A program made the translations under genes and the position numbers. From assembly GCA_023248635.1 (NCBI GenBank), contig JAHFED010000016.1:69539-105716 (forward strand): a stretch of 36,178 nucleotides of DNA. Direction: 5' to 3'. Source of the DNA: Myxococcales bacterium. Lineage in GTDB: Bacteria > Myxococcota > UBA727 > VGSZ01. Positions 7,625 to 16,038 of the stretch are shown piece by piece. The stretch's first letter is position 1, and every line of letters starts with the position of its first letter. The notes beneath the pieces are model-generated. The model ran no database searches. It was not told where the DNA came from and saw nothing but the letters and a program-made list of their open reading frames with translations.

Positions 7625-9478
7625 CTACTGGCGGTCGGCGTCGACGAAGCCTTCTGTTATCAGGGCTTCCAGTCTCTGAAAATAGGCGTCGCGGGCCTCG
7701 GAATCACTGTCGAACCAAATGCGCTGGTGGCGCGGCGGCGCGAGGGCCAATCCCCAGGAGAGCAGGACCACTTTGTCGTCGAGGGACACGCGGGTGACCG
7801 TCTGTTTCCCGCTCAGGCCATCGCGCTTCAAGAAGGTGCGGGTCTCGGCGCGGATGAGCTTGCGGCCCTCGGGCGTGTCGCGCTTCTTTTCGTCGTCGGC
7901 GCGCTTGCGGCCCCAGGCCACGCGCAAGGCGATCATGTGCTCGCAGGGTCCTTCGCGCATCGCTGAGCGGCGGAAGCGGGGGCAGGTGCAATGGGCCTCA
8001 GAAACGCGGCCTTCGACGTCGGAGGTGAAGCGCGGTGCATAGGTGCGCTGCTGGGCTTCGTCTTTGACCTCGCCGTGCACCTCGACGCCGTCGCTGCCTT
8101 GATCGTGCAGCTTCACCAACTGCACCGCGTTCTTCTTGGCCAACAGGCGGTGCGCCTCGCGCTCGCGTTCGGAACCAAAGGCCGTGACCTCGTCAGCGAC
8201 AGCAGCGCCGAAGATGCTGCGGGGGCGATACACGCCGTCGGCGATGTCGAACACGATCTGTCCGCGCAGACAGAGCCGCTGCACCCCGCCCCTCACCTGA
8301 TCGACAGGCTTCTTGGTGGCGGCGACCAAGGCTTCGAGAGTCTGGGGTCCATCACCGACCAGCTTCTTCTCGAGCGCGTTGATCAGGGTTTCGTCGTCGA
8401 CGGTGGGCATCAAGGCGTCGAAGGCGACCGCTGAGGCCCAGCTCGATTCCGTCCAGCCCGACAGACCCAGAGTCAAAGTCGCGTTGGGCAATTCGACGAC
8501 GAAGAAGGAGGGGAGTCCGGCTCCCAAGAGGTGCACGCGCATGCCGTTGGCGTGGGGCAAGAGGCGCTGCAGCAGAGCAAGCCGGGTGCGGCCGAAGATG
8601 CGGGCCACGCGTGGCGCTTTGCCAGCAAAGACGGGTCCGTGGCTCTCGAGCACCAGCTCCCAAGGCTCGAGGACGACGCGGGGCCGTTCGCCGGGGATGA
8701 GCTCGAAGCGGATGGAGCGCGGCGGGTTCTTTGCCTTGCGGAGGCGCAGCTGCAGCAAGATGTTGTAGAGGTCGATGGGGGCCAGCGTGCACGACGTCGA
8801 CGGTAACGTGGCCGCCGATTGCACCTGCAGGAAACCGCGCAACCACGCATGCGGCACGTCGTAGTGACGCTCGACGGGCGCGCGCTGGGCAGTGGCCGTC
8901 GCCGTCGACGTCGCTTCGATCTGCAGGGGGCGATAGGCCGGCACGGACTCGAAGCTCGCGCCGGCCTCTTTGGAAGCGTCGAGAAACACGGTGCCGTGGT
9001 TGGCCTTGCGCTCGGCGAAGCTCGGGTTCTTGAAGGCGAGTCGCGCGTAGGCGCTTTCGTCCTTGGAAAAGACCTCGAGCGAGATCTCATCGGGGTGAAC
9101 GGTGAAGAGGGGATCGAGCTCCCGCGTCGTCGACTCGGCTTTGAACGCTTCTTCGAGAAAGGCCTTCTGCGCTTCCCAAATCGCTGCCGTCGCCTTCTTG
9201 CCCTTCTTCATCAAGAAGGCGAGGTAGGCGGCGCGATCGCGGCCTTTGTAGCGCAGATCGCTGTCCTTGATGGCCATCGTCGTCGCCAGCGCGTCGCGGA
9301 ACAATGCGGGATCGAGCACCTTGGCCAAGAAGCCGACGGCGCTGCTCTGGCCGCCTTGATCGAGTGCCAGCGCCAGCGTGGTGCCGTCGACCCCGGCCAC
9401 GAGCGCGGACTCACGCGGATAGCGCACTGCCACCGCGGTGGCCGCCGTCGCCGTCTTCGCCGCCATCGTCGCCGTCAT
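7625..9478 (-). CDS. SWIM zinc-finger protein with C-terminal WGR-like domain, retron partner
   Basis: A 617-aa protein, the last protein gene before the retron RNA. Its start overlaps the stop of the giant gene as ATGA (9475-9478), a sign of translational coupling. Around residues 495-516 is a SWIM zinc finger, HCTCPRF...CEHM, the CxC-x(n)-CxH pattern used for nucleic-acid or protein binding. After it, about 548-612, a segment ending with SWGLALAPPRHQRIWF and a conserved helix resembles a WGR domain, the nucleic-acid-binding fold also present at the operon start. The N-terminal half is Ala/Leu-rich and unassigned. Family knowledge suggests DNA or RNA contact; a role in recognising msDNA or its target is my inference. 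Confidence 0.85.
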   Translation of the reverse strand: MTATMAAKTATAATAVAVRYPRESALVAGVDGTTLALALDQGGQSSAVGFLAKVLDPALFRDALATTMAIKDSDLRYKGRDRAAYLAFLMKKGKKATAAIWEAQKAFLEEAFKAESTTRELDPLFTVHPDEISLEVFSKDESAYARLAFKNPSFAERKANHGTVFLDASKEAGASFESVPAYRPLQIEATSTATATAQRAPVERHYDVPHAWLRGFLQVQSAATLPSTSCTLAPIDLYNILLQLRLRKAKNPPRSIRFELIPGERPRVVLEPWELVLESHGPVFAGKAPRVARIFGRTRLALLQRLLPHANGMRVHLLGAGLPSFFVVELPNATLTLGLSGWTESSWASAVAFDALMPTVDDETLINALEKKLVGDGPQTLEALVAATKKPVDQVRGGVQRLCLRGQIVFDIADGVYRPRSIFGAAVADEVTAFGSEREREAHRLLAKKNAVQLVKLHDQGSDGVEVHGEVKDEAQQRTYAPRFTSDVEGRVSEAHCTCPRFRRSAMREGPCEHMIALRVAWGRKRADDEKKRDTPEGRKLIRAETRTFLKRDGLSGKQTVTRVSLDDKVVLLSWGLALAPPRHQRIWFDSDSEARDAYFQRLEALITEGFVDADRQ

Positions 9479-12400
9479 TGCGTCACCTCGGTGCTCTTCT
9501 TGGCGCTCAGAGCAGCGCCCTTCCAGCTCGGCAGGGCATCGGTGGTTTTCTTCTGACGCCCACGCGCCGTCTGCAAGCGCATCGAGCGTCGCAGCGCACG
9601 ATAGGCGGCTTTGCGCGTGGCCTCGTCGAGCCCATCGTCTCTGGCCAACTCCGAGAGCTTCTCGCGCACGCCGTCGTCGTCGGCCCTCGACAGGGCATCG
9701 ATGATCGGCCGGCGGGTCCCGGCGTCGTCAACGGCGGTGGTCAGCGCCTCGGTGTCTGTGCGCAGCAGCAAGGGGAGCAAAGCCGGTCGGGCCGAATCAT
9801 CGCTCAAGAGTGAAGGATCTCTCGGCATGACGTCGACGAAGCGGTGGGGATCTCGGGCTGCCGCTCCCTTGCCGCGGTTCCAGGCATCTTTGCCAGCGAG
9901 AGCGCGTAGGGACTGGGCGGCGGCCACCCGGCAACCGATCTCGGGATCGCCCAGGGCCGTGACGAGCAACTGAATGTCCGTCGTCGTGCCACCGCGCCCA
10001 AGGGCTGAGAGCAGAGTTCGTCGGACGGCGGCCGGCAGATTTTCGCCGAGGCGACTGCGGGCCAGTCCAGCAGCGCGGGCGACGTCGACGTGGGCGGCGG
10101 ATCCGATCACAGCAATCCAAGCGGCCTGACGGGGAGCGTCTTTGTCGCTGTCGCCGCCGTCGTCGTTGCTCTTTTTCAGCAGGGCCTCGCTGGCCAAGAG
10201 CGCGTCGGCCAGCACCTTGGCGTCGGGCGAAGACCAAGTGCGGCCCGCGACGACGGCAGCGCCTTCGGTGACCGCCGCGTTTCCTTTGGCAGCGGTGCTG
10301 GTGCTCGCCAACAAGGCCACCAAAGGCGGCAGCGGCAGGGTCTCACGGCGCAGCAGGCCCACGCGCAGGCGCGCCCGCAGCTCGTCGTCGTCGAGGGAGG
10401 ATAAGCGCGGCAGCAGCACGGCGGCGTCGCCTTCGGCAGCGAGGTAATTGGCGGCCTTTTTCTTTTCTTCGCCGTTGTTAGCGTTGTCGAGCACGTGGAG
10501 CTCGACGCGGGTGCGGTCCTTGGGAAAGAGCTTGTCCAGGGCCGTGCGCGCGGCCTTGCGGACGTCGACGTTCCAGCTCTCGAGCACTTCGGCGAGGGCG
10601 CCTTCAGCGTCGGTGACCCCGAGGGCGGCGACGGCCTCACAAGCTTCTTTCAGCACGTCGTCGCCGGGCTCGTTGTCGAGCACGCGCACCAGCGTGGCCT
10701 TCGCCCGGTCGTCACCGATGGCCCGCAGCGCGCGCACGGCGCGGTAGGCACGAAGGTTGTCGTCGTCGAGAGCGCCGGCCTCCACGCGATCCCAGATGCG
10801 CGTGCGGGCGGCCATGTCGCTGAGACTGTTGTGCAAACGTCCCAGGCCTTCGAGGGCAGCGCGCATCATGTCGGGCTCGGCCGGTGCTTCTTCGGTGCCG
10901 CCGTCGACGATGAGCTCGAGCTCCGGCAGCGCTCGGGCATCGCCCAAGCGACCCACCGCGACCAGCGCGCGGCTGCGATCGTCGCCTTCGCCGGCGCGCG
11001 ACACGAGCAGCAAGGGCACCAAGGTGAGGGCGGCGGCGTGGTGACCGGTGGCTTGGGCGAGACCTTCGCAAGCACCCAGCGTCAACTCACGTGCACCCTT
11101 CTTGACGACGTCCTCCAGGGGTCCGGGTGGCGACGCGGTCTTGCGCGCGCGCTCGGCGTAGCAGGCAACGGCAGCGGTACGGACCTCGATCTCGCGATCG
11201 GAAAACGCGGCCACGACGGCGTCGTCGGCAGCAGATCCTCTGCCAGACCAGGCCAGCTCTTTGAGCGCGAGCTTCTTGGTCTCGGGATCTTTGCTCTTCA
11301 CAGCGATGGGGAAGAAGGCGGCAGCGCGGATGTCGTCGCGCTTCTTCTTGGTCTTGCCGACGACGAGGAGCCCGGCTTCGAAAGCCGCAGCGCGCACGCT
11401 CGCGTCGTCGTGGTCGCAGAGCCGGGCCAGGGTCTCGAGGGTGGCCTGGCGCTTGGTCGCACCGAGGCAGCGGGCCAAACCTGGAAGATCTTTGGCGCCG
11501 GGTTCGTCGACGAGGGCCAGCAAAGCCGCCGTCGCCGCCTTGTCTCCCAGCAAAGCGAGAGCCGCTCTCGCGCGCCGAACGTGGTTGTCGTCTTCGCCTT
11601 TGGCCTGGGCAATCAAGGCGTCGACGCAGCGCTCGGTGTGCCTTTCTTCTTGACGCTCGGCGAGGATCTCAGCGGCGCGCAACACCAGCCCCTTGTGCTC
11701 GCTGTCGAGGGCCGCAGCGAGGGCGTCGCCGATGGATTTGTCGTCTTTGCGCTTGGCGAGTTGCTCGACCACCGACAAACGCAGGTCGTCGTGCTCGCTC
11801 CTCAGCGCCTGCACCAGGTGAGCGATGGACCCCTTCGCCGCCCTCTTCTCCAACGTCTCGAAAGCGAGCTTCCGCACTTCGGCGACGGGCGAATTGAGGG
11901 CCTGCTCCACGCGGCTGGTCTGTCCCCGTTCGGCCAACTCATCGAGCGCGGCCTTGGCGACGTCGGAGGCCGGCACCCGCAACGCAAGCGCGAGGGCGTC
12001 GTCGACGGAGGCGCCGGTGGCCGCAAAGAGCTTCTTCAAGCCCGCGAGAGCGGCCTTGCGCACCAGGTGCTGGCCGTCGTCGAGAGCGCGGGTCAGCGCC
12101 GGCAACGCGGCTTCGCGACCAACCCCTTGGGGCATCGGATGAGAGCCCAGCTCGACGATGCGGTCGACGGCGTCGCGGCGCACGCGTTGGGCGTCGTCGC
12201 CCGAGGTGGCCTGGCGCAACAAGCCGACGTAGGCGCCGAAGGCCAGCAGGCGCAGGCGCAGTTGTTCCTCGGGAGAGAGCTTGCTGGGCGTCGGCGAAGC
12301 CGGAGCGGCACCGGGCGTGCGATCGGATCCCGGTGAGAACACGCGACGCAAGAAGCCTTTGACCCGGCTGGCAGGGGGAGCGCCGGAGTCGTCGGCGCGG

Positions 12401-15400
12401 GGGCGGTTGTCCGGCGTCCACGGCGACGTCAACGACTTCATCTTCACCGCGTCTTCGGCGGCTTTGAAGAAGGTCTTGGGCGTGGCCTTGTGCAGCAATG
12501 CCGACGCTGCCGCGTAACGCTGCTCGGGCACCGGGCTGCCAAGGGCTTCGGCCAGGGACACCATCAGGCGCGCGCGGGCTGCTTCATCCGGCCAGCCCTT
12601 CATGTCGGCGACCTTCTCCGGCTTTTCGGGCCCCAGCACCTCGACCAGGTGAGCCGTGTAGGCGTCGACGTCGGAGCGCAACTCGAGGGCCCGGGCCGCG
12701 GCGTAACGCACCTCGGGGCGAGCGGCCGACAACGACGCTGCCAGCAAGGTCGGGGAGTCGCCGCGACGGGCCAACAAGAGGTCGTGCGAAAGCACGATGG
12801 AAAAGACCAGCTCTTCGAGCTCGCGGCTGTCGTCGTCGAGCCCCTGCAGCAGTCCCGCGTAGCCTTCAGCACCAAAGGCCGAAAACGAGAGCACAGCACC
12901 CCGGCGAATGGCGAGGTTCTCGTGGCGCAAGGTGCCGACGAGCACGGGCAGACAGCGCGCGTCGCCGAGGCGGGCCAGACCTTCGCCAGCCCAAGAGCGC
13001 ACCCACACATCCTTGTGGCCGACGGCTTCGAGCAGGTAGCCCTCGTCGCCACGACGACAAGCCGTGGCCAGGCCGCGGGCGGCTTCTTCGCGCAGGCCAG
13101 CGTCATCGTCCTTCATCAAATCGGTGGCGAGGTATTTGACCGTCGAAGGCTTGCCGAGGGTGGCGATGGCCGCGGCGGCCCGACGACGAAGCTGGGCCAC
13201 ATAGTCCGCGGGATAGAGGCGCAGCAGCTCGTCCTTTGACGAAATGATGAGCTTCATGGCATCGAGAAGATTGTCGTCTTTGCGGAGCGCCAACAGCTCG
13301 CCAGCGCGCACTTTGACGTCGTGGTGCTTGGCCACGAGCCCAGTGATCAGGGGACCGTTTTCGTTGGGCAGCAGCACATCGAGGGCTTCGAGAGCGGCGA
13401 TGCGGGCGCTGTGGTCCTCGTCGAGGATCTGCTTGATGAGAGGCGAGCGCACTTCATCGGGTCTACAGCGCCGTGCACCCTTGGCAGCCAGTGCCCGCAA
13501 CGACGCCAGGGTCGAAGCCAGTCCCGCCAGGTGGGCTTCGGCGTTGTCGACGTCGTGCTTTCTCTTGCCGCTGTCGTCGGTGGGATTGCGGCGCTTGACC
13601 AGGCCTTCATAGGCCGTCGTGGCCACCCCGGCGTCGAGGTCGGCGATGGCCCGCAGGGTGTGTCCTTCGGCCCAGCTCTCGTTGATGCTGAGCAGCTCGT
13701 CGACGGCACGGCGGCGCGTATCGGCGAAGCGTCCTTGCAAGGCACGCACGAGCGCAGGCTCTTTGCTGCCGGTCGCGAAGGTCCACAGCGTCTTGAAGGC
13801 CTCACCGCGCACCTTGGCGCTCTCGTCTTCGAGGGCGTCTTGCAACAGCGCTTCATGCTCGGCGGTCTTGCCCCCCTCGGCGGATTTCAGCAGCGCCTCG
13901 AGGCCACGCACGCGAATGTCCTCGTGGGACGAGCGCAAAGCGACGTCGGCGACGGCCCGCTTGTCACTCTCACCGGCCGCGAAGGCGTCGAAGGCGGCGG
14001 CGCGCACGGGGGCGGCAGCGTCGTCGAAGAGCCAGACCAAGCGGGTGCGGGCGTCGTCGTTCTTATAGGCCGCGAGCAAAGTGGCAGCGCTCTTGCGCAC
14101 GTCGGCTTCGGGATGGCGGGTGAGCTGCAACAGAGCGCCGAGGGCCCGCACATCGCCGAGGTTCGCCAACACCCAGGCGCCGCGCATGGCGGTGTCGGGC
14201 AAGCGCGAAGCCAAGGCCAGCAGCAGGGGCCGCTCGTCGTCGACGCCGATGGAGGCAGAGCCGTCTTGGGGGAGCTTTTGCAGGGCGGCTTCGGCTTCGG
14301 CGTCGTCGATCTTTTTCGCGGGATTGCCGCTCTCGAGCTGGGCCACGCGGCGCCCGATCTCGATGCTGCGCCGCCCGAAGGACGCGTCCTTTTTCAAGAA
14401 GGCCAGGGGCTTGCGCAGCAGGGTCGCCAGCGTGAACGCGCGCTCGCGCGTGGTGAGGTCGTCGTCGTCGAAGGCGCGGGCAAAGAGATCGGAGAGCGCG
14501 GGATCGCGGTGGTGGCCGAGCAGCGCGGCTCGGATGAGGGCGTCGAGGCGCACAGTGGCATTGCCGCGCAAGAGTCCGGTGCGCAGGGCCTCGGTGCGCT
14601 CCTTGGAAACCTGAAGCAATGCCTCAAGAGCGATGGCGGCGACGGCGGCGTCGGAGTCGACCAGCTTCTTGGTCAACAAACCGGGAACGACGGCGCTGCC
14701 GGGCTCTCCTTTGCTGCCGCGCTGCGCGAGCTCCCGCAGAGAACGAACGCGCAGATCGGGGTGACGGCTCTGCAGACCCGCGCGCGGAGCGGCGAAGATG
14801 TCGTCGGGCTCGAGCGTGTGCAGGGCGTCGACGGCGGCGTTGCGCACGGTGGGGGCGGCGTCGTCGACGGCGGTCTTCAACATGCGCCGGGCAGCGCGGG
14901 CCGGCAGTGTGCTTGGATCGCGCGCGGACAATCCGGTGACCACGAGGAGGCGAACCTCGGGCTCTTTGTCGTTCTTGAGGCGATCCTCGAGCAGATGCAG
15001 GGCTTCGTCGTCGTCGAGCCCGGCGAGGTCGTTGATCGCCTCTTCGCGCTTGGGCTTGGCGCCGGTGAAGGCATCCTTGGCGCGCTCAAAGCCGTCGGCC
15101 AGGGTGTGGTTCGAGCCTTCCCACTCGTTTGGAGCGTCAATGTTCTTCTTGCGCACCTTGCGCGCGTCACCCGAGAAAAAGAGGGTGCCTGCCCCCGCTT
15201 TGCCCGGCTTCTCGACGAGGCACAGGCACTGGAAGAGCTCGCCGGCCTCGTCGGTGCGGGGCTTCTTGCGGTCTTCGAGACGCCAGGCGCGGACGCCATC
15301 GCCGCCGACGGAATAGAGCCGATCCTGCGTGGTGCCGTCGACAGCCGCGTCGCCGGAAGACACATGCACGAGCGCGCGCACACCACCGGCGTGACCGGAG

Positions 15401-16035
15401 GAATCGGCCCCGCGCGTCTCACAATCGGGCGCGCCCGTGAGGTACCAAAGACGGATGGTGCCGTCGTCGCCGCCGGAGGCCAGCCGCCCATCGCGGGGCA
15501 AGAAGGCCAGGGCACCCACGCCGCCGTCGTGACCCACCAGCTCCTTGGGAGCAGCAGCGAGATCCGCCCGCGCGAGCACCCGAACGACGCCGTCGTCGCC
15601 GGCAGCGGCGATCTGATTGGCGTCGATGACGATGGCGCGCAGGCGCCGGTTGGACAGCGCGCGCGTTGCCGTGACAGCCAGTGCAGCGTCGACGAGGGCG
15701 ATGGATCCGTCGCGCAGCGCCAGCGCGATGTGCTCGCCGGCAAGGGCGAGAGCCGCGATCGACGCCGCGAGCTTGACCTCGCCGCTGACCTTGCCTTCGT
15801 CGTCGACCTTGCGCAGCACGCCGTCGTCGCCGCCGACGAACCAGCCGGCCTTGCTCACCGCCAGCGCATTGATGGCACAGGGGAGCGCGAGGCTCGCTTT
15901 GGGCTTGTTCGAGACGTGATCGAAGAGAGTGAACAGCGAGTCACCCCGCGCGCGCCGACCGCCAACCGCCAGCAGCCGGGGCGTGGCGGCGAGCGCCTGA
16001 ACCTTCTCGAAGTGACCAAGGAAGGGGGAAGCCAT
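9475..16035 (-). CDS. giant WD40-HEAT repeat protein, retron partner
   Basis: A 2186-aa protein. Residues about 1-290 show WD40-type repeats, best seen in ALAFLPRDGRLASGGDDG followed by TIRLW, and in similar GGDDGV segments; this predicts a beta-propeller. From about 325 to the end the sequence is an almost unbroken alpha-solenoid of HEAT/PBS-lyase-like units. These are about 30-40 aa long with recurring patterns such as VRxxAAxAL, ALxxLLxDxxxxVR and LARLGDARCLPVL. Such solenoids are scaffolds for large partners. It starts 3 nt after the stop of the upstream gene with GGAG in front, and its stop overlaps the SWIM gene start. No enzyme motif is visible. A platform linking msDNA-bound proteins is a plausible inference. 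Confidence 0.85.
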   Translation of the reverse strand: MASPFLGHFEKVQALAATPRLLAVGGRRARGDSLFTLFDHVSNKPKASLALPCAINALAVSKAGWFVGGDDGVLRKVDDEGKVSGEVKLAASIAALALAGEHIALALRDGSIALVDAALAVTATRALSNRRLRAIVIDANQIAAAGDDGVVRVLARADLAAAPKELVGHDGGVGALAFLPRDGRLASGGDDGTIRLWYLTGAPDCETRGADSSGHAGGVRALVHVSSGDAAVDGTTQDRLYSVGGDGVRAWRLEDRKKPRTDEAGELFQCLCLVEKPGKAGAGTLFFSGDARKVRKKNIDAPNEWEGSNHTLADGFERAKDAFTGAKPKREEAINDLAGLDDDEALHLLEDRLKNDKEPEVRLLVVTGLSARDPSTLPARAARRMLKTAVDDAAPTVRNAAVDALHTLEPDDIFAAPRAGLQSRHPDLRVRSLRELAQRGSKGEPGSAVVPGLLTKKLVDSDAAVAAIALEALLQVSKERTEALRTGLLRGNATVRLDALIRAALLGHHRDPALSDLFARAFDDDDLTTRERAFTLATLLRKPLAFLKKDASFGRRSIEIGRRVAQLESGNPAKKIDDAEAEAALQKLPQDGSASIGVDDERPLLLALASRLPDTAMRGAWVLANLGDVRALGALLQLTRHPEADVRKSAATLLAAYKNDDARTRLVWLFDDAAAPVRAAAFDAFAAGESDKRAVADVALRSSHEDIRVRGLEALLKSAEGGKTAEHEALLQDALEDESAKVRGEAFKTLWTFATGSKEPALVRALQGRFADTRRRAVDELLSINESWAEGHTLRAIADLDAGVATTAYEGLVKRRNPTDDSGKRKHDVDNAEAHLAGLASTLASLRALAAKGARRCRPDEVRSPLIKQILDEDHSARIAALEALDVLLPNENGPLITGLVAKHHDVKVRAGELLALRKDDNLLDAMKLIISSKDELLRLYPADYVAQLRRRAAAAIATLGKPSTVKYLATDLMKDDDAGLREEAARGLATACRRGDEGYLLEAVGHKDVWVRSWAGEGLARLGDARCLPVLVGTLRHENLAIRRGAVLSFSAFGAEGYAGLLQGLDDDSRELEELVFSIVLSHDLLLARRGDSPTLLAASLSAARPEVRYAAARALELRSDVDAYTAHLVEVLGPEKPEKVADMKGWPDEAARARLMVSLAEALGSPVPEQRYAAASALLHKATPKTFFKAAEDAVKMKSLTSPWTPDNRPRADDSGAPPASRVKGFLRRVFSPGSDRTPGAAPASPTPSKLSPEEQLRLRLLAFGAYVGLLRQATSGDDAQRVRRDAVDRIVELGSHPMPQGVGREAALPALTRALDDGQHLVRKAALAGLKKLFAATGASVDDALALALRVPASDVAKAALDELAERGQTSRVEQALNSPVAEVRKLAFETLEKRAAKGSIAHLVQALRSEHDDLRLSVVEQLAKRKDDKSIGDALAAALDSEHKGLVLRAAEILAERQEERHTERCVDALIAQAKGEDDNHVRRARAALALLGDKAATAALLALVDEPGAKDLPGLARCLGATKRQATLETLARLCDHDDASVRAAAFEAGLLVVGKTKKKRDDIRAAAFFPIAVKSKDPETKKLALKELAWSGRGSAADDAVVAAFSDREIEVRTAAVACYAERARKTASPPGPLEDVVKKGARELTLGACEGLAQATGHHAAALTLVPLLLVSRAGEGDDRSRALVAVGRLGDARALPELELIVDGGTEEAPAEPDMMRAALEGLGRLHNSLSDMAARTRIWDRVEAGALDDDNLRAYRAVRALRAIGDDRAKATLVRVLDNEPGDDVLKEACEAVAALGVTDAEGALAEVLESWNVDVRKAARTALDKLFPKDRTRVELHVLDNANNGEEKKKAANYLAAEGDAAVLLPRLSSLDDDELRARLRVGLLRRETLPLPPLVALLASTSTAAKGNAAVTEGAAVVAGRTWSSPDAKVLADALLASEALLKKSNDDGGDSDKDAPRQAAWIAVIGSAAHVDVARAAGLARSRLGENLPAAVRRTLLSALGRGGTTTDIQLLVTALGDPEIGCRVAAAQSLRALAGKDAWNRGKGAAARDPHRFVDVMPRDPSLLSDDSARPALLPLLLRTDTEALTTAVDDAGTRRPIIDALSRADDDGVREKLSELARDDGLDEATRKAAYRALRRSMRLQTARGRQKKTTDALPSWKGAALSAKKSTEVTQ

Positions 16036-16038
16036 CGA